Position numbers and translations under genes: made by a program
Shown: piece by piece, positions 35,371 through 47,786 of the stretch
Layout: each line of letters opens with the position of its first letter
Position numbering within the stretch: the first letter of the stretch is position 1
The notes under the pieces: generated by a model
Told to the model about the DNA's origin: nothing
What the model saw: the letters and a program-made list of their open reading frames with translations, nothing else
The model's database searches: none
Assembly: GCA_038503065.1 (NCBI GenBank)
Contig: JBCAMK010000012.1
Span: forward strand, 744,001-808,000
DNA: 64,000 nucleotides
Direction: 5' to 3'
DNA from: Paragyromitra xinjiangensis
Lineage: Eukaryota; Ascomycota; Pezizomycetes; Pezizales; Discinaceae

Positions 35371-36243
35371 TTCCTTTTCACCCAAGGTCGAATCAGTTCA
35401 GCCGAGACGCCAAGGAGTAGAATAGAGTATCTCAATAATTTGTTAGGATGAATGCTCTTCAAAGACATACTATACACCCAGAAGCTAGTGGTGGTAGCGG
35501 CTGTCTGATAATAGATAATGGCTGAGCTAGTGTTCTCCCTCCTGTCTTCTATTCCCTATTTTAGTGAAGGGCTGATATATCTTGGGTTAACTGGGTATCT
35601 TGGTGGGCATGAACCAAGACTTGCATATGTGCGTATTGTATGTGGCCGCCCACAAGAATTTCTTGAGTGTTATTAAGTGGTGCAAAGTGCGGGCAGCGGC
35701 TGCGAGTTTCCTGTTTGGTCCTTATGCGAGCGAGCGAGACTGGTGACAAGAAAGCCACACCGGGTAACCCTGTAAGAGGAGAAAGGGTAGAGGAAGAGGA
35801 GCTAGGGACTATAAATCCCACGAGTTTACGCTATTCCGTCCGATAACTCGCATAGCCTTACCAGCTAACTCAACAGGGTACAGCACAAACAAAAAATTGG
35901 TATATACAGGTCAATGTGGACGGAGAGTTACGATTCTTATTTATTTTCCCTTGCATACGCTGATGAATTGCACTGTAAGATTAGATGAGTGTACATTATG
36001 TGTTGAAGCATGAATGTGTGTAGGTGTGTATGTACGTTGCAGAATAGAAGAAACCTATACGGAAGCCAACCCTTCCAAGACGCCGAAACTCCGATAACAC
36101 TCCCATTCCCCAAGTCTATCATACTCACAGTCATGAGATACCGCTGCCGCGATATATCTCTCATGATTTTCACCTTCTCTTTCTCATCTTCACTTCACTG
36201 CCGTGCCTTATTACATGCTTCATTATTTCATTCTCTGATCGAC

Positions 36244-37082
36244 CTAGAATATTCCAATCCGCGCTCCCCAAGTCTCACCCTTAGGCGAAACGATGATCTG
36301 GTAAGGAAATGGATTTGATTCGTTAGTCGTGATTGGTGGAATGTGATCTTTCCGAATGCTAGCCGTGGCGATGATCTCAAGAACCGTCTTCTGTAGCTGG
36401 TGCTCAATTGATGCCCGCGCTCTTGCCCGCTCTGAAAAAGTGTTAGCGAGGCTCTAGAAGCCTATGGGCGCACAGGCATACCGGAGTCAGTCCTTGGATT
36501 GATAAGCGTAACGTTTAACACCCACTGCTCCCAGCAAACTTTTTCTTCTGCTTTTGAGAACCAAGAATTCTTTGATCGCCTCTCGTAAAACTCTACCGCT
36601 ATCTGGCCGCGATGAGGCTTTGCTCCAATGCCGATCGATGTTTCTATTGACTTGATCAAGAGATTTGTGCGTTGATCAATCTGTTCTTCGAGCTCGGGGT
36701 CGTCCACCGCGGGCTGTACGCACGATATAATTAGATTCACACTTTTCCCTCACGACAGGGGACATACTAAAGTGAGATCGAGTAGGTCTCGAGTTTTTGG
36801 CCGTACGCTAGGAAAGAAACGGTGGAAGAATATGGTAGAGATGACGCCTTGAGTGTATGGGAGCAAATAAAAGTCGTTAGCATACGTCACACTACTTGAA
36901 GTGGGATTATTGAAAGAAGGGGTAGGGAAAAGTGCAAGTTGGGTACTAAAACCCACAGGCAAAAAATCAAAGAAACTCTGGATTATACCTTTGACGACAT
37001 CCTTCACGAGCGCCCGGTCGGCGAGTACCTCCAGTGAGAAGATGGGCGGCCGTTCCATCCCATCGTCTTGAACCGAAGACAC
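36244..37082 (-). CDS. ATG101: Autophagy-related protein 101 (HORMA-domain Atg1/ULK1 complex subunit)
   Basis: Three exons on the minus strand: 37082-36768, 36713-36482 and 36431-36244; 244 residues. Conserved ATG101 stretches are FSLEVLADRALVKDVVKGII, QIAVEFYERRSKNSWFSKAE with VCWEQWVLNV, SIEHQLQKTVLEIIATAS and PPITTNESNPFPYQI. The WF pair in NSWFSK may correspond to the exposed finger described for ATG101. The protein stabilises Atg13 in the autophagy initiation complex; budding yeast lacks it (using Atg29/Atg31) but filamentous fungi keep it. The gene is divergent from PEX3 with 0.94 kb between the starts. Exon phases agree and the last exon ends at the conserved HORMA C-terminus plus a short tail. 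Confidence 0.93.
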
Positions 37083-38024
37083 AACTAGTACTAGGGAGAG
37101 ACCACTTCTGAGTTGAGGAGATTGAGGGGAGGTGGGGAGGGATGGCTGTAGTCTGTATCTTATGTATTGGTAAGGGAATCAATGTGGGTAGATTTTTTTC
37201 TGCCAACAGGGATTATGTGCAAGGCTGGCTATCAGCGGTTAGCGTCGTAATGATTGCCGTTTCTAGAGGGTAATCAGAGACTAGTGCTTGTTAGGGCAAG
37301 ATATAATGGGCTCTGCGAATAAGGGAGGGAATAAAGAGAAGAGAGATGTGAGGAAGGGTCAAGAAGAAGGTGAAGCCAGAGAAAGATGAACAGGAATGAC
37401 GAAAAGGAGGGGCAGCAGCAATAACAGCCCACGGCGCCTGAGGGGTAGATGGGGTTACCGTATGCCTGTCAATGCCTGGATAGATGCAGCAGATGATTCT
37501 GACTAAGCTAAGGTGCAGGTCATCCAGCAAAGCGGCGTTGGTTGGTTTTACCCTACGTTGGGAAGGTGCTTATACGATTGATGGTTCGTGATGGCTTTTG
37601 ATGATGTCCCATGGCCTATGGCCACAAGCTCCCGGCTACGACCTCGGTCTGCCGCGGCTGCGCGTGAGTAGTCTTGGCAATAGCACAGGGAACGCGCCAT
37701 CATGGGCCAAACACGTTAAAACAGCTCTTTGAGGTTCTGTGAAGACGACAACGGGTTACATACAGCTACAGCACCAGTAACAGTTTACAAGAATACGACA
37801 CAGTGGGATAAAAATGATAAAAAGGAACGGTTGATAGCAACTCGCGATCAATTAGACAAATAGACGCAAGAGTGAAAAAACAGCGTGTTCGGCTGAGGAA
37901 GCTGTTCTTAGCTGATCACTAGTCTACCTCCCCCTACCTACATTTCCGCTCCTGTCCTCTTCGCTATCAATAAATATTCACCGAAAATAACGCCCTCAAT
38001 CTTTCCTACTTCTTTTCGGATCCG
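37083..38024. promoter_or_regulatory. Divergent promoter region of ATG101 and PEX3
   Basis: The genes start in opposite directions from the two ends. A long pyrimidine-rich tract on the minus strand (37300-37420) and a C/T-rich plus-strand leader (37920-38024) fit core promoters. No ORF or repeat is supported. Confidence 0.45.
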
Positions 38025-40003
38025 ATGTTCCAAGCTACCCGTAATTTCTTCAGGCGCAACCGCACCAACTTCGCTATCGGCTTTGGTATCGCTGGTGTTG
38101 GTTACCTCGCGACCAACTACATCAGGTCCAGGTTCGCCGATGCTAGGGACCGCATGTCAAATGACCGTATAGCTCGCGAAAAGTAATATACCTTCGATAA
38201 AGAGACCCAAAAATCACCACCACAAACCTCCAACATTCAGTTCCTAGCTTCTTTCTGGATTCTATACTGACTACGTACAGGCTTACCCGGCGGTTCGAGC
38301 AGTATCAGGAAGATTGCACCATCATGGTCCTTGGATTACTTCCGACGGCTACTGAAAACATCCTTAAGGAGCTCCCTGTAGAGAAGCTCACCCAAGAATT
38401 GCAGCAAAAAAAGGCCGCACGGATTGCAAAGGGCCAATCGATCACGGACACTGGATCCGAGGCATCGACAGTTGTAACGTTCCCTCAAAAAGAGGACGAT
38501 ACACAATCACTACAGTCCTTTGCTTCTGAATCATTCATTATGGCTCCGAAGGAAGGTGAAGATAGGCCAAGGAAATCCAAAGCAAAACTTTGGGATGAGA
38601 TCAAAATTAGTTGTATGCCGATTCCGTGGATGAAATGTGCTTGTTATTTCGACGATGAAGGCTGATAATTGTTTGATGACGGTATTACAGCTTTAACAAG
38701 ATCACTCACACTCATTTACACGCTTGCTCTTTTAACAGTTCTGACTCGGGTCCAGCTCAACCTTCTTGGCCGCAGAAAGTACCTCTCCTCTGTAGTTTCT
38801 AATGCCAAACGCGATAGCGAACCTACAATACATCTAGAAGAAGAGCCTGCTGACGGCTATGGGACGGACACGGTGACTGATACACAATACCTGACGTTTT
38901 CTTGGTGGCTGTTACAGAGGGGGTGGCGGAATATCGCAGAGAGAGTTGATGTGGCCGTGAAGCAGGTCTTTGGGCCGTGAGTGAGCCTGTATTACCGAGT
39001 ACGAGCGCGAAAACATCAAATATACGGTTTGCTAATCAAAGTGAGAGACCGATAGGTGGAATCCGAGGGACACAATCTCACTAGGCCAGCTCAAACAATT
39101 GATAGCCGAGACGAGAAAGCTTATCGAGAGTGATGGTGAAGGATCAACGTGAGACATCCGGTCACTCGCTTTTTTGCCAAAATTCCTAACATAAGCTTTC
39201 TACCGAACCGGAGTTGATTATCTATTCTAATATCGGAAGTATCATTGCAGTATCAGATGGCTACCCTTCCTCCTTCCTATGAGATCTGAGGAACCAACGG
39301 TTCTCGCAGAATCTGGGATTCCGTCTTCAGCAGATGCCGAGGTGAAGGGAGATGCTAGTGACCTAGTCTCCTCGTCACTCCGGCGGCTCCTGGATGAGAC
39401 ATCTGACCTGATCGACTCCCCGACGGCAAACACCGTCATGAATCAGATGCTCAACGCAGCATTCTCATTCTTCTTAGATGCGAAACTGACGGACAATGCT
39501 TTTAAGCCGAAAGCCACTGCATTACCACCGGCAAGAGCGTACACGGATGAAAATCAAGTGCAAGTGTTATTAACACGTGAGGAGGCGGAGAATGCGGCGA
39601 CGACAAAATTTGCGAGTGTTCTTGCTGTCCTGACAAGGCAGGCGCACTTGATTGGGAATGGATTGCCGAATGAAAATTCACATAATGGTGTGCCAAATGA
39701 GTATTTACAGGTATGTGTAACCCAGTTGTTATTTTTCCAATACTTTTCTCTGGCCCTCGGTAGTTTCGTTTGCAATCATGCTGCCGTGGGTACATGATCC
39801 CTTGCGTTGACAGCAGGGGATGGGATATGTGGGGAGTTGCGGTTGGTGGTAATGCGCTGCTGTGCTGTCGTGCTAATCCATGGGTGAAATTGATCGGGTA
39901 GGTTATGGAACAGCAAAAGGAACTCGAGGCGTTCGGTGCTCTGGTTTACTCGTCAAATTTTGACTATGTTGCGCAATTGGGAGATGATGGCGTTGCCGCA
40001 TAA
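38025..40003 (+). CDS. PEX3: Peroxin-3 (PEX3), peroxisomal membrane biogenesis factor
   Basis: Six exons: 38025-38182, 38281-38609, 38691-38976, 39056-39148, 39251-39710 and 39902-40003; 475 residues. The N terminus MFQATRNFFRRNRTNFAIGF is the basic peroxisome-targeting segment followed by the single membrane anchor GFGIAGVGYLATNYI. LTRRFEQYQEDCTIMVLGLL, LWDEIKI-TLTRSLTLIYTLALL, LTRVQLNLLGRRKYL and RWLPFLLP are conserved PEX3 blocks. PEX3 docks PEX19 and inserts peroxisomal membrane proteins. The acceptor of exon 5 is ambiguous by six bases (GCAG then TATCAG), so two residues may be included or skipped. One residue run, with Ser/Thr and charged residues after QSITDTGSEAS, is a poorly conserved cytosolic insert. 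Confidence 0.94.
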
Positions 40004-40401
40004 ATCTATGTTTCTGTTGCTTTTTCCAGGTCTTATATCTTTTAGATGTGGTTATGATTGTAGTTTTAAATGAGATGTGGCCTTTAGTTTTTGTGCATTC
40101 GAATGAGACAAGGGATGAGCATGTAACAATAGCAACGGATATATATAAATATAAATATAGAGATTCAATTCAATTTCTCGTTGTACAAAGAGCTGGAACG
40201 TTGAGGGAAAAGGAAACAAAGAAACCCTAGCCTACAAGAGAGAAAAACAAATGCAATCTAGAAAAACCCGTCTTCATTACCTATACTCCTTTCTTGTCCC
40301 ACCAAATTTATTTTGTTCCCTAAATCACAACTTCAAAGTCCTACAATCTCGTCCCATCGTGTCCGAGTGTCACATCGGTGTTGTTTCGGGCATAATGATG
40401 A
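40004..40401. other. Intergenic between convergent PEX3 and YOP1 genes
   Basis: About 0.4 kb of AT-rich 3' flanking sequence, with no ORF of substance or repeat. Confidence 0.4.
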
Positions 40402-41193
40402 TTACAAAGATTTGTCGATACCGGCGGCATCAGCTTTCGCGCGGAGGTTGGCAGAGGCTGTGGGGGCACCGCTGTTGAATCTCTTTGCAAAGACGGGTTG
40501 AAGGAAAGAACGGAAAAAGATTTGAGCACCGCTGTTCGAGGAGTAGTGAAATTAGCCTTCCCTAGTACTGATCTCACAGCAAAGTATGAAAAGGGGAAAA
40601 ATGGAGAGGAGTAGATCATACCTGAACTGGGGCAATCCCAACCACATGATTAAGCCAAATTTGAAGACATAGTAGAATGGCAACCAGTATGTCACGGAAA
40701 AGGCGGACTCGAGGACATTGAAGAAAGCAAAGACAACCCAGTAACTACAGCTATTAGCAAAGAAAACAGGTGAGTGAGTACGGGAGAGTTACGTGAGCCA
40801 TTGGGTATCATCGACCTTGGAAACGGTGAAAAGAGCATTGAGTGAATAATAGCCAGGGATGAGGAATCCAGCCAAATTGGTCAAAAGTTGACCACCATAG
40901 TTTATAAAGATCAAGAAGATGTAGACGAATCCGAGACCGCCTACAACGTAGACTTTAGGGACACCTGGAAACAATGAGTCAGCCAAGATGCCACATGGAA
41001 GTGAAGATGGGTGTAATGTCAGATGTCTTACCAGTCTGCTTCTCGAGATTATTCAAAGCAGGATATTTGGAGAGCTAAAGAAAACCAAGTTAGATGGCAT
41101 GTAGTTGAATGATATTAATCGGAGAGTTGTAGGGGCAAAAACCTCTTTGTCAAGCTGAGAGACAAGGTGTTGGGCTTTATCTTGGAACGACAT
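40402..41193 (-). CDS. YOP1: Yop1/REEP family ER-tubule shaping membrane protein
   Basis: Five exons on the minus strand: 41193-41143, 41074-41032, 40964-40793, 40744-40622 and 40531-40402; 172 residues, the usual length. The sequence runs MSFQDKAQHLVSQLDKE, LSKYPALNNLEKQTG, VPKVYVVGGLGFVYIFLIF, LLTNLAGFLIPGYYSLNAL, DTQWLTYWVVFAFFNVLES and YWLPFYYVFKFGLIMWLGLP. These are the hallmark hydrophobic hairpins of the TB2/DP1/HVA22 domain. The protein wedges into the ER membrane to stabilise tubule curvature and works with reticulons. The hydrophilic C terminus is Ala/Lys-rich. The start is fixed by the conserved MSFQD N terminus. Confidence 0.95.
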
Positions 41194-42191
41194 AGCGGTA
41201 GTGGTAAATATGGGCTAAAAGATGAAAAAGTGTAGTGAGGACTTAAACGCTTCAAATGCTAATTGAGGGTGATAGAAGGTGTCAGGAAGGAGGGGAGTTA
41301 GACAGAGGTATTTGAGGTTTGCTGAGGAAGAAGAGGAAGGGAGGGAGAAGGGGAGGGATGATGGTGGTGATGATGATTATGATGAAAGAGTGGTTGTGGG
41401 CCAACAGACTGGGCTGGGCGACGGTTTCCCTCGTTATCTTGGACTGGCGTTGGTTGGCTACGTGGTTGTGCTGGGGGCTGGGCAAAAGCCTGGACACTAT
41501 TCCCCCGGAGACAATGGATTACGTCAACAGCGCCTACTATACTGTTTAAGAATTAACTCGAATTAACCGCCGCCTACAGCAGCTTGATTGAGCTAACATA
41601 AATTTCTCTCTTTTTCCAAGACTAAAGGCCTATTTCTGCTGGTTATTTGCCTTTCTAGGCCAGATCATGATGATCTGGTGACTCAGCTTGCGTTGCGTGG
41701 GTGGTAGGAGCCTTCGTTGTCCTGGCGACAAACCCATCTTCGAGAGCACCCACTTGGTCATACTCTGCGTTTCCCTCGGGCTTGGTGTCTGCCAAATATC
41801 CCCCGCCTCTCGCACACGCATCGTAGAAGGGGAAACAAATAGAGTAAAGCAGCGATTCATCATCCAAAACAGCAAGGCCACCTGTGGTTTTATCATTCAC
41901 CTCTAGTCTCTCTCCAAAGGGCTGTCCGGTTTGCAGTGCTTGCATTTCTAAGGCCTTTCATAAGTTACTCTCGCTTTAACGCTCTATTTACACGTCTCGC
42001 TTACGGACCTGGGAAGTCGTTGCTCATCATCAGCAACAATAACAATAACAACGACAACAACACCATCCATCACGCTGCAACCAGAAAAACCCCGACCACA
42101 GCCTCCAGGAAACCACACCCCTCCAGTGTTGCCCCACCAACTCGACTCCGTCTAGTGCCAACAACAACAGCTATAGATCTCGACAACCACC
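41194..42191. promoter_or_regulatory. Divergent promoter region of YOP1 and the RFX gene
   Basis: About 1 kb. A purine-rich plus-strand tract at 41279-41360 is the pyrimidine leader of YOP1; A/C-rich repeats (AACAATAACAATAACAACG) occur at 42034-42060 before the RFX ATG. Antisense open frames at 41630-41945 lack known motifs and are not called. Confidence 0.45.
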
Positions 42192-44774
42192 ATGGATGAC
42201 TCCCCGGGTTCTGGCTCTCCGTTAGCTCAAGGTAATTTCGTGCTTCCTTATCGCCTCTGCAATTCCTGTTTCTTTTGCCCAAATTTCGCTTTTTTCCTAT
42301 TGCCAAACCTCTGCTAATGCTTTTTCTCTCACTTCCTCTTATCATCTTCGAAAAGGCCCGAGTTCTTCTAGCCGTTCGCACGCTACACGTTCTAGGTCCC
42401 GTTCCATTGTCTCCAATTCTGGTGTTACGCCACACCCCAATGTCCATTCTAGATTGCCTCCAAACATTCCCCAATACAATCAGGACACTCATCCTCTGAC
42501 AGATCCATCTCTGCTTGCATTGACGCAACAGCAGATTCAAGATAGCCAGCCGCCTATTGACAGTGCTCTGTTGGGATCTCCAAATCTGATTTCTCCTAGT
42601 ACTGCCTCCTTCCCTATCGACCCGGCCCTTGGTGGTGTGCCAGAACCTTCTCATTCTCCTGCCGTCGGCTCATCATCTACTCCGGGCCCAGAAGCATCTG
42701 GCTTTAGTCAAGAACTTCAGCCCAAGGAAGAGGATAGCCGTGAGTTTGAGTCCGCGATGGGCGATGAAGAAAACGCTGGGCCTTCTGGCAGAAATTCGAA
42801 GCGGACATCAGCAGTTGTGGAGGATAATGACGCAGAGCTTCGTCGATTAGCTGAGGAAACTAGGATGGTGCCCTTGGACGAACTTGCAAGGAGGGTTAGG
42901 AATGATGAGAATTCCCCTTCGGCAGAAAAGACAAGACAAGTCTACGGGTTAGGATGGTAAGTAAAAACGAAAATAGGACACGAAATAAGAGAACCGTTTA
43001 TCATGGAACACTGCTAATATTGAGTTTCCCTGATTTTCCTTGGCTTCAGGCTGCAGAAGAATTGTGAGAGAGTACCAGATGCCTCGGTTGCCGTCCCTCG
43101 TAATCGTGTTTATGCTCGTTATGTCGGGATTTGCGCGAACGAACGCATCAAACCTTTAAATCCTGCATCGTTTGGCAAACTTGTTCGCCTTATGTTTCCG
43201 GAAATTAAAACTCGTAGGCTCGGTGTCCGCGGACAATCGAAGTACCACTACTGTGGTATTCGCCTCGCGGGCGAACAGTCATCCCCCAAAGTGTCGCAAG
43301 GTTCAGGTTCCGCCTCAGGATCGGAACCACCCGCGCAAGCGGCTGGGGATGATCATCTGCAAGTCTTCAACCCTTCTGCTCCTTTGTTGGCTGAGTTACT
43401 GACCATTGACAGAATGAGTAATGGCTCGGCTCAGCCTTTCAGTAATGCTTCTTTCCAAACTTCAATAGAAAACACCATCGAAAATTCGTCATTCTATAAA
43501 GCATCCAGTATTTCTACTGAATATCCCATATCTTCCTTCTTACACCAAGAACTCCATTTTTCCCGCAACGAATCTGATCATCTCTCAACCCCAAATGAAA
43601 TTCTTAAACTACCAGACATCGATAATTATGCTCCTGTGGGCACTGACCCAGACATTGCAGCAACCTTGACAGCCATATATAGGTCCCATTGCACTTCCCT
43701 CGTAGAGTGTGTGCGTTATATGCGGTTAAAACAATTTCATCAGCTATTCATATCTTTTCATGGCACTCTTACAGCTCCAGTCCAAAAACTTTTGGGTGAA
43801 CCCTCATTGGCTCTTTGGATTCGAGAGTCCGATTGGGTCATGTACAAGGTCTGGACTTTGGGTTCTGAGAATTTTCTCAAGTCACTCCGCTAACACCTTT
43901 TTATATTTAGGAAATGATACGGTTGCTCTCACCCTTAGCGTTACAAGTGGTGCCACCATTTGTTGTCACAGCCCTCCGACATCTTTCAACAAATCTAACC
44001 TCTCATATTTTAACAACCTTTTCTGTTCAGCCGCCACATGTCGTTCAAGCAAAATTAATACCATCAAGCATCTTCTCAAGTCTTCTCGATCGTTTGTTAC
44101 GAGTAAACGACGCTGCGCACGCGGCGGCTAGGTTTCTCGGTAATCCGCCAGATCGAGAACAAATGATAAAAGACTGGAAAGAATTTGTGAACGCGCAGAC
44201 AATCGTGGACAGAGAATTACCTTGCGGTGCCATAGCGGTCGTGGATATCTTGCATAGTGAGGTTATTACCTTATTACAACCACCTACAACTGCATCTGAT
44301 GGAAGCGGCTTGTCGCCAACCCCGGGGATGGAAGATACATCTGCGACTACTGAGAGTGTTCTTGACCGGTGGACGCAATTTTTGACATATCTTCCCCATC
44401 GTTTTCCTGGGACGGAGCCCCGACTTTTCAATCTCTGTCTTGGTGCCATTGCCTCTGCAGCTCTCAGGGATTTGACAACGAATGGAGCGGTATCGTTTGG
44501 AAGTTGGTGGGTTGTTCGGTGTTGGATTGATGAATGGATGGGATGGCTTGCAGAACGAGGGGGGTTTCTACGGCATATTGCTGAGGCGGCTGTGAATATA
44601 ACCCAGGTGAACGAAGGCCGGGGTTCGATTGATATGGATTTAATGGATGGTGGTGATGAAATGGGCCATGACGATAGTGGGATATCTTTACGTGGGGAGG
44701 AACCACTTAATATGTTGGACGATGTAGGAGACGATCGAGACAATAGGATGGTGCCTGTGAAGTTTGGAAAATAG
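42192..44774 (+). CDS. RFX-family winged-helix transcription factor
   Basis: Four exons: 42192-42231, 42356-42956, 43050-43848 and 43911-44774; 767 residues. A Ser/Pro/Gln-rich N terminus precedes the RFX DNA-binding domain: YGLGWLQKNCERVPDASVA, NRVYARYVGICANERIKPLN, ASFGKLVRLMFPEIKTRRLG and VRGQSKYHYCGIRL, all signature pieces that contact the X-box. The C-terminal region holds the conserved extended RFX helices (FHGTLTAPVQKLLGEPSLA, WVMYKEMIRLLSPLA, WWVVRCWIDEWMGWL) and an acidic tail. Fungal members include yeast Crt1, which represses ribonucleotide reductase genes until DNA damage, and cell-division regulators in filamentous fungi. Which role applies here is not visible from sequence. Intron boundaries fall in phase. 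Confidence 0.95.
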
Positions 44775-46286
44775 GCGTTTTTGAAATTTTATACTGAAGG
44801 GCATAGCGAAACGGGATATACTCAATTGTAATGACGCGATCGATTTTTTTTGTTTCTTGTATATATGTCAAGGGGTTTTCTTTTTCTAAAAGGGTTTTGT
44901 TTTCTACTTTATTTTGTCTATTTTTCCCTGCCATAAGCTATTCTCTTTGTTATAAACAGCGGGTTGTCGGAGTAGAATGCAGGGTCAACTTTTTGTGATG
45001 GTTATTATGGTGTACTAGACCTAAGATGTATTGGCTGTTGGGCGTCACATAGGCTAGGCAGTTTGATATAACCATTTCCCACCAGATCCGCGGTGCTGCT
45101 TCAGCGTCCACATCCGAAAGTACAAGTTGTTTCTCCGGATATGAGTTATGTTCAAAACACTGAGTGGTGTAGCGTCGATATGCGGCGGCTGTCTGGATTA
45201 CTTCTGAGTGAAGTGCTGCTGCTCTATGATAAGTACCTGAAAATGGCGTGTGAATTTGGCAACAAGGCTGTGGAGCGCTGCCGTAGGGTGAGTCAAAAAG
45301 CTGCTGCCGCCGGGGCGTTTTCAGGTACATACCGTATGTAGAGTACTCGAAATACGACCTGAAAGTGCCCCAAGCTAGGCCTAATATGGTATCAAATGTG
45401 GCAAAATTATCAGTATTCTACCACTCAGAAGGTCGCTCGAGAATGCCACTCAAAAGATATGTGGCTCATGCAAAGAGCAAGCTTCTGAGTGGGTCATCCA
45501 GTACCTCATTAGGCTTAGCCCAGGGCACTTTCAAGTCGCATTTCGAGAGTACATACGGTAGGTACTACTCGGGTACATGTTGGCCTCCAGAAAAAGGTCA
45601 TACAAACGGGCGACGAGAAAAGGAACAACTCGGCAAAACATAATCCGGACGGTGGCTGGGCCTGATAGGGAGCGGAAAGGACCAGAGGGTTGGCGAACCT
45701 TCCAGCGGCTCTGACGTAAACGCGAACTATTGGCTACAAGCTATTTCCTGGCATCAGCTTCAAAGCTCAGAGTTCTGCATCCTAAATTGTCCACCCGTCA
45801 CGTTGCCCACTTTATGAGTACTTACTTCTATGCGTTTAACAGGATCAAAGTGGTTCAGGTGGAAAGCGTGCTTTTACTTTGCAACTACATGTATTCCTCG
45901 GCACTCAGTAATTCAGTATCAAGGTAGTCACGGCCATCTCGCACTGCTTCCCATACCGACGCCGTCGTCATATCTCATATCTTGCCGCCCATTCTTATTG
46001 CCACTGCGTTAGGTAGATATTCTGCATATAGTGACTTGAACAGCCCCGCCAGCCAGAGAACGTCTCTTCTGACATCATACCCTTGACTGCTTCCACGCAT
46101 CCTCTCTTCTTTTTTTACATATATCTGCACACAAGCCCAGTTTTTTCCTTGCTCACCTCTACCCTCTTGTGTGCACGTTCTTCCGCTGCATCTTTCTTCG
46201 CTGCACAACCGTTTGCACGTACATATACACCGGAACCCGGAACCCACCTTTCAGTAGCCCCATCTAATCTATCCAGCTAGAATACT
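44775..46286. other. Intergenic between RFX and DnaJ genes, with one MITE
   Basis: No gene is supported. The central part is an inverted-repeat element (45324-45565). The last 200 bases before the DnaJ ATG are C/T-rich. Frames at 44950-45330 (minus) and 45093-45341 (plus) overlap each other and lack motifs. Confidence 0.4.
45324..45565. mobile_element. 242-bp MITE-like element with about 62-bp inverted arms
   Basis: The left arm (45324-45389) and right arm (45504-45565) are inverted copies. The left reads GGTACATACCGTATGTAGAG, and the reverse of the right reads GTACCTACCGTATGTACTCT; both go on through CGAAATRCGACYTGAAAGTG and a block ending GCCTAAT. Several differences are transitions. The interior is about 115 bases and non-coding; it too contains an inverted partial match (CTCAGAAG and CTTCTGAG). 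Confidence 0.7.
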
Positions 46287-47786
46287 ATGGCAAAGGAGTC
46301 AAAGCTGTACGATACGCTAGGCGTCAAGTCAGATGCCTCCTCAGACGATATCAAGAAGGCTTACCGGTAAGTTTTCTCGCTACCTTCCCCGCCCCGCTAT
46401 ATAAGACCTGTCATACATCTTTCAAACACACATAGCGCCGAGGCCCGTACTGACGACTGGCTTTGAAGGAAAGGTGCATTAAAGTATCATCCGGATAAGA
46501 ACAAAGATAGCAAAATTGCTGCCGAGAAATTTAAAGGTATGCTGACTTTTTCGATTTATTTAACTGGACATAGGCTAATTTTTCGTAGAAATTTCGCAGG
46601 CGTATGAAATTTTATCAGATCCGGAGAAAAGAAAAATTTATGACCAGTTCGGCCTAGAATACCTCCTCCGTGGGGGTACGTCGTCGCCTCCACCGCAAAA
46701 CAATCATCATCCAGCGTTCGGCAGGGCGGATACCTTCCCTGGCGGCTTTCCTGGTATGGGTGGTGGAGGGCGTACGCATTCATTCACTGGGTCTAGTGGT
46801 TTCAAAAATTTCATGCCTGGAAATCCAGAAAATATATTCGCCAACTTTGCTAAAATGGAAGGTTTTGACGATTTTGACTTCGGTGGATACGGCGCTGGGT
46901 TCGCTGGTGGGAGTCCGCTTGGTGGTAATAGGGGGGGCCACAGCCATGGTGGATTTCCCGGACAGAGATTTGGGTCCTCTCGGGAAGGAAACGGACGGAG
47001 CAAAACTCCAGAATCGACTGTTTTAGAGAAACATATTGGTTTCACACTAGAAGAGTAAGTCTATCTCCTCCTGCTTATTTGTCTCCTCTTGCTTTATTTT
47101 GAATTATTCTGCAAAAAATTTGATAGTCCTTTCGGTATTAATTTCAATTCAGGCTATTCAAGGGAACGAAGAAAAAGCTTCGGGTCAAGAGAAAAACGTT
47201 TGATACGGATGGGAAAATATCGCGTGAGGATAAGGATCTTGAGATTCCTGTTAAGCCTGGCATGAAGGCAGGTTCTAAATTCAAGTTCAAAGGCGTTGGG
47301 GATGAGATAGATGGTTCAAAGCAAGATTTGCATTTTATTATTGAGGAGGTCGGTTTATTCTATTCTTCACTCGAAAGACGCACTAGCAGCCGTTTCTAAC
47401 TATGTGTGGTAGAAACCCCATGAATACTTTGTCCGCGATGGAGATGATCTTATCATTACCATTTCTATTCCGTTGAAGGACGCCCTGCTGGGATGGTCTA
47501 GGCAAATTAGTACTATTGACGGTAAACAACTAAAAGTTTCACATGCTGGACCAACCTCTCCAACCTGGCAGGAAAGTTTTCCTGGTCAAGGTATGCCGAT
47601 ATCGAAGAATCCCACCGAACGTGGCAACCTGCTTGTCAAGGTTAATGTTCGTGAATCTACTTTTTCGAACCTTTTGTTTTCTACTTTCGCCAAAATTCTG
47701 AAGCTAATTATTATTAAATACAGATCGTGTTTCCTACTTCTTTGACACCCGACCAGAAGGTTCAGTTGAAGAACATTCTGCCCTAG
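46287..47786 (+). CDS. SIS1: Sis1/DNAJB-type (class B) Hsp40 co-chaperone
   Basis: Six exons: 46287-46366, 46469-46536, 46589-47054, 47153-47348, 47413-47646 and 47724-47786; 368 residues. The J domain has KLYDTLGVKSDASSDDIKKA, ALKYHPDKNKD with the HPD that stimulates Hsp70, and EISQAYEILSDPEKRKIYDQ. A Gly/Phe-rich region (FGGYGAGFAGG) follows, then two beta-barrel client-binding domains (LEKHIGFTLEELFKGTKKKL, GDDLIITISIPLKDALLGW). No cysteine zinc repeats are present, so it is class B like yeast Sis1 or fission yeast Psi1. Acts in the cytosol and nucleus with Hsp70 in folding and disaggregation. The donor after exon 5 (AAT|GTTCGT) was chosen to keep VKVNIVFPTSLTPDQK; a donor two codons earlier is possible. 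Confidence 0.94.

Larger units (their letters stand above)
34629..36243. other. Intergenic between Ku70 and ATG101 genes, with nested MITEs
   Basis: Holds the Ku70 promoter side and two nested inverted-repeat elements (34908-35370). From about 35370 to 36243 no ORF with recognisable motifs, RNA gene or further repeat is seen. Confidence 0.4.

Noticed and set aside
41655..41945. 96-codon minus-strand frame between YOP1 and RFX
   Set aside because: No conserved motif, lies in the divergent promoter and overlaps other frames.
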